A stretch of 33,454 bases of DNA from Bacteroidota bacterium (GTDB taxonomy: Bacteria > Bacteroidota > Bacteroidia > Chitinophagales > UBA2359). Position 1 is the first letter of the stretch; each line of letters opens with the position of its first letter. A program made the position numbers and the translations under genes. The DNA lies in NCBI GenBank assembly GCA_020631245.1, contig JAHDHP010000005.1, positions 1-33,454 on the forward strand, read 5' to 3'. Shown here piece after piece: positions 8,077-15,533 of this stretch. Below the pieces are notes generated by a model. The model made no database searches and was not told the DNA's origin. It saw nothing but the letters and a program-made list of their open reading frames with translations.

Positions 8077-8715
8077 TTATTTTTTGAAGGTAGCAATCAC
8101 ATGTACTCCCCACAAATGGCGTTTTGGATTAAAATTACCAAATATACTCATACCTATTCCAACATGTTTAGAAGCCAAATAACTAGCAACTATTTCAAAA
8201 TGAGCACCTACCGTATTGTATGTATTTTTGCGATACTCTTCTACTTGTCCATTTAGTAAAGATACCGTATTTAACAACTCAGCTCTTTGAACACCTCTTA
8301 TATAGGCTGGCCCTAATGCGAGATGCATCATATATTTTGATTTCCCCCAATTAAATCCCGACACAAATGTAATTTCTTGACTTATTTGTTGAGGAATGCG
8401 AGTAATGTTATTATTATTTATTTGAATCGGCTCCACAAATCTCGCAGAAGTAAGGCCCACAATGTGTTTGCGCTGTGCTACATGCACAAATATACTCGCT
8501 GAATATGTAGATAGTTCTCCATTTCCCCAACCAGTACCAAAATTAATATATCCCTTCAATGAGTTTTTTTCCTTATCTGCTTGAACAATTTGATCGATAC
8601 TTTGAGCGTTTAAGCTAAAACCAAAAATTAGTATAAAAATGATTATAATACAACAAGGTTTCAATATAAATTTCAATCTATTGTTTTTTAACTGATTCAA
8701 CAAATCATTACACAT
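8077..8715 (-). CDS. Outer-membrane beta-barrel-like protein
   Basis: A 212-aa exported protein. The N-terminus has a basic stretch and a hydrophobic core (CCIIIIFILIFGFSLNAQ) ending in a typical signal peptidase site. The mature part alternates short amphipathic strands (GYINFGTGWGNG, ASIFVHVAQ, YMMHLALGPAYI, HFEIVASYLA, GIGMSIFGNF) and ends 'GVHVIATFKK', as expected of an eight-strand outer-membrane barrel. The function is unknown. The ATG at 8715 is supported by a promoter-like sequence just upstream. The preferred start gives a long, basic N-region, so a later start is possible, but no other Met precedes the hydrophobic core. Confidence 0.72.
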   Translation of the reverse strand: MCNDLLNQLKNNRLKFILKPCCIIIIFILIFGFSLNAQSIDQIVQADKEKNSLKGYINFGTGWGNGELSTYSASIFVHVAQRKHIVGLTSARFVEPIQINNNNITRIPQQISQEITFVSGFNWGKSKYMMHLALGPAYIRGVQRAELLNTVSLLNGQVEEYRKNTYNTVGAHFEIVASYLASKHVGIGMSIFGNFNPKRHLWGVHVIATFKK

Positions 8716-8731
8716 AACATATTTTTTTATA

Positions 8732-8763
8732 CAAAAATCATAGTACGGAATCTCTAGGACAAA
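8732..8763 (-). promoter_or_regulatory. Candidate promoter for the barrel-like gene
   Basis: On the minus strand TTTG is followed by exactly 20 bases and GATTTTTG, seven of eight matches to TAnnTTTG. It would start transcription about ten bases before the ATG at 8715. Confidence 0.4.
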
Positions 8764-8817
8764 TAAAATTTAATTCATGCAATAAAAAGATCATATCACA
8801 TTAATAATTCTATCTTA

Positions 8818-8849
8818 TTTGGTTTTACCATAAATAAATTGTATTTTTG
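8818..8849 (+). promoter_or_regulatory. Consensus Bacteroidota promoter with long leader
   Basis: TTTG at 8818-8821, a 20-base spacer and TATTTTTG at 8842-8849 match the Bacteroidota sigma-factor consensus TTTG-N19-20-TAnnTTTG fully. The next plus-strand gene starts at 9072, so the 5' leader would be about 215 bases of very AT-rich sequence. The rest of the 8716-9071 gap shows no other feature to me. Confidence 0.5.
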
Positions 8850-9071
8850 TAACTATATGGTATAACATACAGCTTAACAAACACTTTAAAATTTAATTTC
8901 ATACACAAAATATTTTTTAATCAAACTGTATTAACAACGACAAATTTATCATTTGTTTAATTTCCATATAATACAAACTAGGCTTTTATATATGGATAAT
9001 TTCACCAACTTACGTATTTTTTATTAAGCAATAAATATATCTGACACATTTTTTAATCTAATTTAAATGAT

Positions 9072-9692
9072 ATGAAGCAAATTAAGTTGACACACGACGA
9101 ACTTAACATTTTATTACTGCATTATCAAAAGCAATTGGCAGATGCGGAACAACAATTGCAAGAAGCAGCAGATGAAGTAGATCGCATCAAAGGAAAAATT
9201 GCTGAACTTAATGTCTCTAATGGTCTTACCACCGCTAAGCCTGCTACAAAACCAGTGAGAAAGTCACCAGTAGAAACGGTGAAAGCTGCTCCTAAAAGGC
9301 CAGCAAAGGTTACTCAAAAAGCAGCTCCTAAAGTGGAAAGAGAATTGCCTCTTGTAGAAATGCGACCTGCTGAGAATGGAGCCCCTTTTGCCGCTTTGAG
9401 TATGACACAAAAAGAATGGAGAGACATTATTATGGAAATATTGGGTGAGACGAATAAGCCGCTGACTAATAAGCAAATTTTTGAACATGCTAAATCTAAT
9501 TTAGATTTAGAAGAAGATGAATTTAAGCGTGTAAAATCTACTATTGGTCAAGCATTGAATACTTTAGCAAATAAGAAAAATGAAGTATTTAAACATAAGA
9601 AGTTAGGAGAAAGAGGTTTTTACTATTGTTTACCTGAATGGTATAGCAAACAAGGAAATCTTAAAAAAGGATATGTAAAAATGATAAAGTAA
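9072..9692 (+). CDS. Coiled-coil protein with C-terminal winged-helix-like domain
   Basis: A 206-aa cytoplasmic protein in three parts. Residues 1-50 form a Gln/Glu-rich coiled coil (LLHYQKQLADAEQQLQEAAD). Residues 55-100 are a basic, Ala/Lys/Pro/Thr linker like a histone-H1 tail. Residues 113-195 read as a winged-helix domain ('EWRDIIMEILGETNKPLTNK', then 'KRVKSTIGQALNTLANKK' as a recognition-helix candidate and 'GERGFYYCLPEWY' as wing). That layout resembles HARE-HTH or similar DNA-binding wHTH domains. I infer a nucleoid-associated or regulatory protein that dimerises through the coil. A strong terminator follows 46 bases after the stop and a consensus promoter precedes it, so it is probably monocistronic. 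Confidence 0.75.
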   Translation: MKQIKLTHDELNILLLHYQKQLADAEQQLQEAADEVDRIKGKIAELNVSNGLTTAKPATKPVRKSPVETVKAAPKRPAKVTQKAAPKVERELPLVEMRPAENGAPFAALSMTQKEWRDIIMEILGETNKPLTNKQIFEHAKSNLDLEEDEFKRVKSTIGQALNTLANKKNEVFKHKKLGERGFYYCLPEWYSKQGNLKKGYVKMIK

Positions 9693-9737
9693 TTATCTTT
9701 TATACAACCATTCACATATTATATAGTATGTAATATC

Positions 9738-9774
9738 AAAAAGCGACAATTAAATTTAATTGTCGCTTTTTTTA
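9738..9774 (+). terminator. Strong rho-independent terminator
   Basis: AAAAGCGACAATTAAATTTAATTGTCGCTTTTTTT is a near-continuous palindrome followed by T residues. It ends the coiled-coil/winged-helix gene. Confidence 0.85.
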
Positions 9775-9869
9775 TTCCATTCAGAGAAGTAATGATTAAA
9801 AAATGTAGCTTCTTCATTCGTCTTATGGACATATCCTTTTAACATCTTTAACATCTCTTTACATACATC

Positions 9870-10685
9870 ATGAAAAGCAATTATCTACTTATCCCTTTTA
9901 TATTATTGTGTTTTACCTTTATTACTTGTCGTGTAAACAAAAATATTGTCCAAGATAAACCCATGATCTTTATTGAGGGGGGGAGTTTTATGATGGGAAC
10001 TAGTAAAGGAAAAAAATGGGATCGCCCTCCTCATGAAGTTAATCTTACCAGCTTTTATATGGATCAATATGAAGTTACGAATGCTGAATATTGTAATTTT
10101 TTAAATCAACATGGAAATAAAAAAGAAAAAGGAGCTTATTGGTTAGATATAGAAAGTACGGATTGCTCTATTGAAAAAGTAGATAATTTATTTGTTCCTA
10201 AAACGGGTTTAGAAAATCATCCTGTTGTAGAAGTTACTTGGTATGGAGCCAATGCTTATGCCCAACATCTGGGAAAACGCCTTCCTACTGAAGCAGAATG
10301 GGAATATGCTGCTAGAGGCGGTAATAAAAGTAAGAACTTTACTTTTAGTGGGGCTTCCGATCCTTTAAATATTGGGTGGTTTCTTAGTAACACTAAAAAT
10401 CTCCAACCTATCGGGAAAAAACCACCAAATGAATTGATGATATATGATATGAGTGGAAATGTGTATGAATGGTGTTCCGATTGGTATGATCGTTTATACT
10501 ATAGTAAAAGTCCAATAAATAATCCTACTGGTGCTATAGATAAAGATGACCCACTATATAAAGTCATTCGAGGAGGATGTTGGATTAGTATTCCTGATTT
10601 TTTACGTGTTACTAGACGAAATAGTTTTAATCCAGATTTTAGTGACTATACGATCGGCTTTAGATGTGTAAAAGATGTCTTATAG
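9870..10685 (+). CDS. FGE-sulfatase-fold (SUMF1-like) lipoprotein
   Basis: A 271-aa protein with a signal peptide ending 'FTFITC', probably a lipoprotein with Cys20 lipidated, though the -3 Phe is atypical. The body is a complete formylglycine-generating-enzyme fold: 'MIFIEGGSFMMGTS', 'FYMDQYEVTNAEYCNFLN', 'HPVVEVTWYGANAYAQHLGK', 'RLPTEAEWEYAARGG', 'YDMSGNVYEWCSDWYD', 'VIRGGCWIS' and 'IGFRCVKDV'. The catalytic Cys pair of true FGE, in the segment after RGGSW, is not present: that stretch reads IPDFLRVTRRNSF. It is therefore probably not an active sulfatase-maturing enzyme. Bacteroidota use the fold structurally too, for instance in the gliding/T9SS lipoproteins GldJ and GldK. This protein is shorter, so I do not assign it to them. 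Confidence 0.85.
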   Translation: MKSNYLLIPFILLCFTFITCRVNKNIVQDKPMIFIEGGSFMMGTSKGKKWDRPPHEVNLTSFYMDQYEVTNAEYCNFLNQHGNKKEKGAYWLDIESTDCSIEKVDNLFVPKTGLENHPVVEVTWYGANAYAQHLGKRLPTEAEWEYAARGGNKSKNFTFSGASDPLNIGWFLSNTKNLQPIGKKPPNELMIYDMSGNVYEWCSDWYDRLYYSKSPINNPTGAIDKDDPLYKVIRGGCWISIPDFLRVTRRNSFNPDFSDYTIGFRCVKDVL

Positions 10686-10694
10686 CCCCAGTAA

Positions 10695-11477
10695 CTAATT
10701 CATATTATGGACTTGGTCTAATAAAACCTTTACTCGCTTAGCATCTACTTTGTTAGCCCAGTACCCATTTTCTTTAAAAGCAGACCCTATAATTAAGCCA
10801 TCTACAAGTGGGATATAAGCCCTTATATTTTCTGCATTAATACCAGAACCTACCCATATAGGTATAGTTACTTTTTGCCGCACCATTTGAATATCCTTTA
10901 AGGACGTCGCTTTTCCTGTAGAAGTACCTGTTATAACCAACCCATCACTCCTAAAAAAAGTAGCTGTTTCTGCTAACTCAGTGATAGAAATATCGGCAGT
11001 AATAGCATGAGAGCTATGTTTCTTTTGTATATCCGTCATTATTTTTACTGTATCTGCCCCAATCATTTTTCGATAACGTAATAACTCAGCGGCATCAGAT
11101 TGTATGAATCCTTCATCCCCAATATGCGCAAAAACAAATCCTTCTGCACGAATAAATTCTAAACCTGCCGCATGAGCTACTGCTAAAGCTGCTTTATTAG
11201 CTCCTGCTAAAATTTGTATTCCACAAGGTAACTTGGTTTGTTGTTTGACCGCTAATGCAACTCTTGTCATAACGGAACTTATTTCATGTCCTACTTCTTT
11301 TCTAAGGTAAGGGACATCATGCATATTCTCTATGAGTAAGCAATCTACTCCCAATTTTTGATATAAGCGTGCCTCTTCAACTGCTTTTTGTACAATCAAT
11401 TCTACACTTCCTTCATAGGTAGGTGTGCCTGGCAAAGCTGCCACATGAATCATGGCAATGATACTTGGTGGTTTCAA
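10695..11477 (-). CDS. BtpA/SgcQ-family TIM-barrel protein
   Basis: A 260-aa cytoplasmic protein of the BtpA/SgcQ family, TIM barrels named after a cyanobacterial photosystem I biogenesis factor but common in non-photosynthetic bacteria, where the activity is unsettled. Signature segments: 'IAMIHVAALPGTPTYEGS', 'DCLLIENMHDVPYL', 'GIQILAGANKAALAVAHAAG', 'IRAEGFVFAHIGDEGFI', 'DGLVITGTSTGKAT' and the phosphate-loop-like 'IPIWVGSGINAENI' and 'DGLIIGSAFK'. No ATG exists upstream in frame; an in-frame TAA lies 12 bases before the first codon, which is TTG at 11477. A TTG start is therefore the best choice, the only Met alternative being inside the first strand. It converges with the FGE-fold gene, nine bases apart. 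Confidence 0.85.
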   Translation of the reverse strand: MKPPSIIAMIHVAALPGTPTYEGSVELIVQKAVEEARLYQKLGVDCLLIENMHDVPYLRKEVGHEISSVMTRVALAVKQQTKLPCGIQILAGANKAALAVAHAAGLEFIRAEGFVFAHIGDEGFIQSDAAELLRYRKMIGADTVKIMTDIQKKHSSHAITADISITELAETATFFRSDGLVITGTSTGKATSLKDIQMVRQKVTIPIWVGSGINAENIRAYIPLVDGLIIGSAFKENGYWANKVDAKRVKVLLDQVHNMN

Positions 11478-11662
11478 AAAAATGACTTTTTATCTATGTT
11501 TATAATATATTAAATGGTATCCATTTTCATATTAAAGTAAAATAAACTTAAAAATGCTAGATTATCTGCGAAATAATCATTTCAGAAGATTACAAACTTG
11601 CACTAAAAGTAATAAATTTTTATTTTACCACTTAATTATTTCCATTTTCAAATAAAACTCAT

Positions 11663-12457
11663 ATGCTAAATTCATTCCTTAATGTAATATCCCCTCCCAA
11701 AGCGATTTCATTACTTGGCTGTTTATTCTTACTCCTCACTACTGGTACATTTTCTCAAGCACAAACAAATACAACTTGGGCGTTGGTAATGGAAAAACCA
11801 AATCAGTTTGTGGAGCAATTATGGGAATCTAAATCCTATTTTCCTGATCGTGAAATTGACAATCACTATCGAAATGGATTTATCATTGATAAAGTAGAGT
11901 ATGGCAATGGTCGTTGGGTGGTAGTACTAAACAAACCAAGCGTTAGTACTCCCCAAATTTGGAGATACAAAATGGTATATCCTTCTCAAGAGATTCAAGA
12001 ATTTTATGATAAAGGTTACGTAATTAGTTCGCTTACCTTCGGCAATGGTCGATGGGTTTTAGTGATGAACAAATCAGTCAACTATATTCCACAAGTATGG
12101 CGAACTCGTTCTTATTTTCCACAAGCTGAAATTGACGAGTTATATCAACAAGGTTTTATTATTAAAGAGCTGACTTATGGAAATGGCAAATGGGCGGTTG
12201 TTATGGAAAAACCTAGTACTCATATTCCACAGGTATGGCGAAGTAGTGCTAACTTCCCTAAGGAAGAAATACAAGAATTCTATAATCAAGGATACCTTAT
12301 TAGTAGTCTAGTATATGGTCGTGGTCAATGGGTTGTTGTTTTAGATAAACCAAATATCCGAAAAGAACAGGTTTGGCGAACACGTTCCTATTTCCCTGAT
12401 CGTGAAATTCAAGAACTATATGACCAAAACTATATTATCAAAGATATTTTTTATTAA
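11663..12457 (+). CDS. Secreted protein of five exact 46-residue repeats
   Basis: A 264-aa exported protein. A signal peptide of about 34 residues (hydrophobic LLGCLFLLLTTGTFS, cleavage near SQA-Q) is followed from Trp39 by five tandem repeats of exactly 46 residues with no insertions, the last truncated at 42 by the stop. Each unit reads W.[VL]V..[K]P....QVWR...YFP..EI.E.Y..G[FY].I..L.YGNGR. Units 1, 3 and 5 resemble one another (SYFP, FII or YIIK), as do 2 and 4 (EIQEFY..GY.ISSL), so an ancestral pair seems to have been duplicated. The 'YGNGRWVVV' wording recalls the DUF7477 repeat found in bacteria and in plant casein-kinase-like proteins. The function is unknown; a closed or solenoid beta structure is likely. 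Confidence 0.85.
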   Translation: MLNSFLNVISPPKAISLLGCLFLLLTTGTFSQAQTNTTWALVMEKPNQFVEQLWESKSYFPDREIDNHYRNGFIIDKVEYGNGRWVVVLNKPSVSTPQIWRYKMVYPSQEIQEFYDKGYVISSLTFGNGRWVLVMNKSVNYIPQVWRTRSYFPQAEIDELYQQGFIIKELTYGNGKWAVVMEKPSTHIPQVWRSSANFPKEEIQEFYNQGYLISSLVYGRGQWVVVLDKPNIRKEQVWRTRSYFPDREIQELYDQNYIIKDIFY

Positions 12458-12507
12458 AACTTTACACTTTTCATCGAGCTATCATTCTCATTATCAATAG
12501 CTTGCAT

Positions 12508-12547
12508 CAAAAAAGCCACCTGTTTTTTACAACAAGTGGCTTTTTTT
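12508..12547 (+). terminator. Rho-independent terminator
   Basis: AAAAAGCCACCTG and CAAGTGGCTTTTTTT form a stem with one mismatch around a T/A-rich loop, followed by seven T residues. It ends the five-repeat protein gene. Confidence 0.8.
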
Positions 12548-12555
12548 GTAATTAG

Positions 12556-12656
12556 TTTTCTATTCCTTTTACCTGATATTTGACAATAGAAAGGATAAAT
12601 CAATTAGTCAGGTGAAAGGCGATAGATCATAATTTTGTGTCTATTGCCTTTTTTTT
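12556..12656 (+). ncRNA. Candidate small RNA ending in a second terminator
   Basis: AGGCGATAGA (12617-12626) and TCTATTGCCT form a 10-bp stem with one G-T pair followed by eight T residues, a second plus-strand terminator 70 bases after the first. Just before it, TTTTACCTGA (12567-12576) can pair with TCAGGTGAAA (12608-12617) over ten positions with one wobble. Two helices ending in a U tract suggest a compact transcript of about 100 nt. No clear promoter was found. A back-up terminator for the upstream gene is the simpler alternative. Confidence 0.4.
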
Positions 12657-12666
12657 ATTTGATACT

Positions 12667-12795
12667 TTAACAACCAGCCAATAACATAATAAAAATAGCC
12701 AGTATGGCAAACAAGACCACACTCACAAATATCGCTGCAACATAATTTACTCGCCCCTCTTTTTTAGGATCGTCATCAAAATCGTAATGGCTCAT
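12667..12795 (-). CDS. 42-residue single-span membrane peptide
   Basis: A short gene encoding MSHYDFDDDPKKEGRVNYVA followed by a hydrophobic span (AIFVSVVLFAILAIFIMLLA) and a final Gly-Cys. The acidic N-terminus, a basic boundary and one transmembrane helix fit a small inner-membrane protein with its N-terminus in the cytoplasm. It lies downstream of the RRM gene on the same strand, but a strong terminator separates them. The function is unknown. Confidence rests on the coherent membrane-peptide composition and the clean ATG and stop. Confidence 0.6.
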   Translation of the reverse strand: MSHYDFDDDPKKEGRVNYVAAIFVSVVLFAILAIFIMLLAGC

Positions 12796-12814
12796 CTCTT
12801 AAGGTTTTATTAAA

Positions 12815-12861
12815 TAAAAAAGAGTTAGCAAAACAAGCTTTATCAACTGTTTTACTAACTC
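12815..12861 (-). terminator. Rho-independent terminator of the RRM gene
   Basis: On the minus strand GAGTTAGTAAAACA pairs with TGTTTTGCTAACTC (13 of 14 exact, one G-T) and is followed by six T residues. It ends transcription from the RNA-binding protein gene before the 42-residue peptide gene. Confidence 0.85.
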
Positions 12862-12933
12862 CTACCAATTAAATATTTAATTGGATCTATAAAATAAACG
12901 CACTTCAGTTAGAAGCTTGTTTATCAGCTGTTT

Positions 12934-13320
12934 TTAGCTATTATAGTCATCATTACGGTAGTTATCACGGCTACGGTAGTTATCACGTCCACCACCATAG
13001 TCATTACGGTCACGGTATCCACCGCCACGACGGTTGTTGTCACGGTATCCTCCACGGCGGTTATCACGTCCACCTTCACCCTTTGGACGAGCTTTCTTTA
13101 CAACGATAGTACGTCCATCAAATTCAACGTCATTTAAAGCATCAATTGCTTGATACCCTTCATCATCACTTGGCATTTCTACGAATCCGAAACCTTTTGA
13201 TTTACCTGTTTCGTAATCCATAATGATTTTGGCAGAACTTACTTCGCCATACTCTTCAAATAATTCTCGAAGTTGATCCTCGCTTGTCTCGAAATTTAAT
13301 TTTGCAACAAAAATGTTCAT
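12934..13320 (-). CDS. RRM RNA-binding protein with Arg/Gly tail
   Basis: A 128-aa single-RRM protein. RNP2 is MNIFVAKLNF at the very N-terminus and RNP1 is KGFGFVEM at about residue 42, separated by the usual 'EDQLRELFEEYGEVSSAKII' helix and 'MDYETGKS' loop. After residue 80 comes an intrinsically disordered tail of RGG, RDN and YR repeats, as in cyanobacterial and Bacteroidota Rbp proteins, which bind single-stranded RNA and influence gene expression, often in the cold. The tail-coding DNA is itself repetitive (12960-13080). The gene is preceded by a run of A/T and a 740-bp gene-free stretch, so a long 5' leader is possible. Confidence 0.93.
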   Translation of the reverse strand: MNIFVAKLNFETSEDQLRELFEEYGEVSSAKIIMDYETGKSKGFGFVEMPSDDEGYQAIDALNDVEFDGRTIVVKKARPKGEGGRDNRRGGYRDNNRRGGGYRDRNDYGGGRDNYRSRDNYRNDDYNS

Positions 13321-14060
13321 TCTAAAAAATTAAAAAAAATTAAAAAAACTAAAAAATTAGGGAAAAAATACAATACCCAGTTTTGATGACACAATATGTA
13401 TGTAGCCAATTTACGAATATAAAACGCACGTTTCAAAATAAGTAACTAAGGTTACATTGAAAGTATAAAAAAGAATGCACGTACATATCTCTATATCTGT
13501 GACAAATTATGACAACTTATCACCGAATGGCGTCAATTCAAACTAAGTAATAAAAAATAAGAAAGTAGATAAAATAATAGGCTCAAAAATAACACAAGCA
13601 AAAATAAACAAAACAAGGAGGGATTGATTATTTACAACAGTTGGGAACTATACTAAAACAAAAGTTAAAACAAAAGTACCAAACCAATACCAAACAAAAA
13701 TATTCTTGAATTTATTTTTCTGACATCTTATACAAGGGGTACAAAGAACTTATATATAGACCTAAAGCCTACTAACTCCCCTTATGAATACGTAATCTAT
13801 TTAAAGATATTGTGTAAATGTAAGTATAATATCTAATGGAAGAAAGCTTCTGCAGATATTTTTACTATTTCTATAACAATTTACTTAAAAAAAAGATTAA
13901 ATATGCTTACACTTTCTTTAAAACAGCAAAAATAACGCCCAAAACACAAAAGGAGACTCTTTTTTTACCAACAAAAATTTTATATTGAGATCAAAATTAA
14001 ATTACCTACTCTTTTAAACACTCACATTAAACAACAATATAAAAAATAATTGTATTAACC
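13321..14060. other. 740-bp gene-free region between divergent genes
   Basis: This very AT-rich stretch lies between the RRM gene and the charged IFDV-repeat gene, which point away from each other. It contains low-complexity A runs near 13322-13370, the direct repeat AAAACAAAAGT near 13656-13676 and minus-strand promoter-like words (TATTTTTG at 13584-13591, TACTTTTG at 13671-13678) that would give the RRM gene a leader of about 250-350 bases. None is convincing alone. I found no credible small ORF or strong hairpin. Confidence 0.5.
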
Positions 14061-15074
14061 ATGGCAGAAAATAACAAGCCTAAAACAATCTTTGACGTTA
14101 TTGAAGAAGCAGTAGATGCCATTCAAGAACGATTGGAACAAAAAGACGATTCAGATCAAGAATCTGTAAGTATTGATGAGGAGCTTTCAGAAGTAGATGC
14201 TTCCAAAAAGAAAAAACCGAAATCTATTTTCGACGTAATCTTAGGCGGTCAGGAAGAAGAAGAGGATGATACAGCTAACTCTTTGGAGGACTTGGCAAAT
14301 GAGGCTCCTAAAAAGAAGAAAAAACCTAAAACAATCTTTGATGTCCTTTTTGGGGAGGACGAGGAGGAAGAAGAGATTCTAGTAGATGATGATGAGGCAC
14401 AAATGCCTGCTGATTCAGAAATCATAGATGAACTTCCAACAGAGGGAATGGCAGATACAACACCTACTTCTACGAGTGAAGACGATGGCCCTATTATAGA
14501 AGAAGACTCTCCATTTGCCGTCAATGAAGAAAAAGAAAAAAAGAAAAAAACAATTGCACGTAAACCTATTCCTTTCGATGAGACAAAAAAAGAAAAAAGC
14601 AAACCTAAACCTGTCTCTTTTGAAGAAACAAAAAAGAAAACAAAATACCCTCACCTCGAACGTGAAATAGATGATAACTTAGATGATGATATCGACTACT
14701 CTGAATATATGGAAGATATTGTCGAACGAATGAGAGATAAACTCGAAGACAAACTCGATGCTTTCCGTGAAAAGAATCGTACTATGGAAGATAAAATGGA
14801 ACAAAGACATAGTAACATTTTAGATAAACTCGAAAGAAGACTTGATAAGTGGCAAGGTATGATGCCCGAAGAAAAAAGGGAGCAGATAGAATTGAAAAGA
14901 AAAGAGTTTTTTAAAAAGCGAAAAGAATTAGAAGAAAAGCGAAAGAAGTTGGAGAAAAAACGAAGAAAACACCGTGAAAAACAACGTCAATTTGCAGAAA
15001 AAAGAAGAGAACAAGGGAGAGTAAGAAGTAAAAGTAGAGGAGGGAAACATAAACCTAAGCGAGATGACGACTAA
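14061..15074 (+). CDS. Highly charged protein with three KPK[TS]IFDV motifs
   Basis: A 337-aa protein without signal peptide. The motif KPK[TS]IFDV[IL] occurs three times in the acidic N-terminal third (residues 6-13, 52-59, 88-95), each followed by an acidic patch; a variant pair 'IPFDETKK' and 'VSFEETKK' follows near 170-190. The middle (200-260) is acidic with short helices (MEDIVERMRDKLEDKLDAF). Residues 270-337 are a strongly basic coiled coil rich in KRKELEEKRKKLEKKRRKH that could bind nucleic acid or membranes. The regular short motifs spaced by disordered charge look like docking sites for a partner. The membrane-protein gene 74 bp downstream on the same strand is probably in the same transcript. 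I recognise no family. Confidence 0.75.
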   Translation: MAENNKPKTIFDVIEEAVDAIQERLEQKDDSDQESVSIDEELSEVDASKKKKPKSIFDVILGGQEEEEDDTANSLEDLANEAPKKKKKPKTIFDVLFGEDEEEEEILVDDDEAQMPADSEIIDELPTEGMADTTPTSTSEDDGPIIEEDSPFAVNEEKEKKKKTIARKPIPFDETKKEKSKPKPVSFEETKKKTKYPHLEREIDDNLDDDIDYSEYMEDIVERMRDKLEDKLDAFREKNRTMEDKMEQRHSNILDKLERRLDKWQGMMPEEKREQIELKRKEFFKKRKELEEKRKKLEKKRRKHREKQRQFAEKRREQGRVRSKSRGGKHKPKRDDD

Positions 15075-15148
15075 CAAATCATTATATAATCACTTATCTT
15101 ATTACCTCACTCTTTATACTTATCATATCACTTAATTGATCACCTAAC

Positions 15149-15475
15149 ATGGATAAAAGAATTATTATCGGAGTTGTTGCCGGACTTGTTTTCGGTATCT
15201 TAGAAATGCTTATTTTCGATCGTGGTTTTGGACTACCAATCATAGGACTTATTACAGGAGGACTAATTGGATTTGCCAGTACCAAAGATTTACCTGTTCC
15301 TTTTTTGGCCGCTAGTGCCATTATTGGAGCCGTATTATTTATCATTGTAGGACTAGGAGCTTATGGAGCTGAAGGAATGAGTGCTTCCATTATCTTACAC
15401 GATATAGTAATGGGTGGTGTAACAGGTCTCATTATTGGTTTTCTAGCCCAATTCATTGGAAAGAAAATGACTTAA
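15149..15475 (+). CDS. Small Gly-rich membrane protein with three to four spans
   Basis: A 108-aa hydrophobic protein: IIIGVVAGLVFGILEMLIF, LPIIGLITGGLIGFA, FLAASAIIGAVLFIIVGLGA and IVMGGVTGLIIGFLAQFIG are likely transmembrane helices with frequent GxxxG-like packing. The ends are short and basic (MDKR, GKKMT). The function is unknown. It follows the IFDV-repeat gene closely with no terminator between, so the two may work together at the inner membrane. Confidence 0.7.
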   Translation: MDKRIIIGVVAGLVFGILEMLIFDRGFGLPIIGLITGGLIGFASTKDLPVPFLAASAIIGAVLFIIVGLGAYGAEGMSASIILHDIVMGGVTGLIIGFLAQFIGKKMT

Positions 15476-15485
15476 ATGACAATCA

Positions 15486-15521
15486 GGAGGATTGAAGATC
15501 GTTTCTTTTCTACAATCCTCC
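15486..15521. other. Hairpin between convergent genes
   Basis: GGAGGATTG (15486-15494) and CAATCCTCC (15513-15521) form a perfect 9-bp stem around an 18-base loop. It sits between convergent genes and may serve as a weak two-way terminator, although no T run follows. Confidence 0.45.
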
Positions 15522-15533
15522 ATTCAACCATTT

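Noticed and set aside
9870-10685. Active formylglycine-generating enzyme
   Set aside because: The catalytic cysteines after RGGCW are absent and there is no sulfatase gene nearby.
12960-13080. Repetitive DNA as a possible repeat array
   Set aside because: It encodes the RGG/RDN tail of the RRM protein; the repetition is at protein level.
13671-13678. TACTTTTG as promoter of the RRM gene
   Set aside because: The -33 spacing is poor (16 bases) and similar words are common in this A/T-rich stretch.
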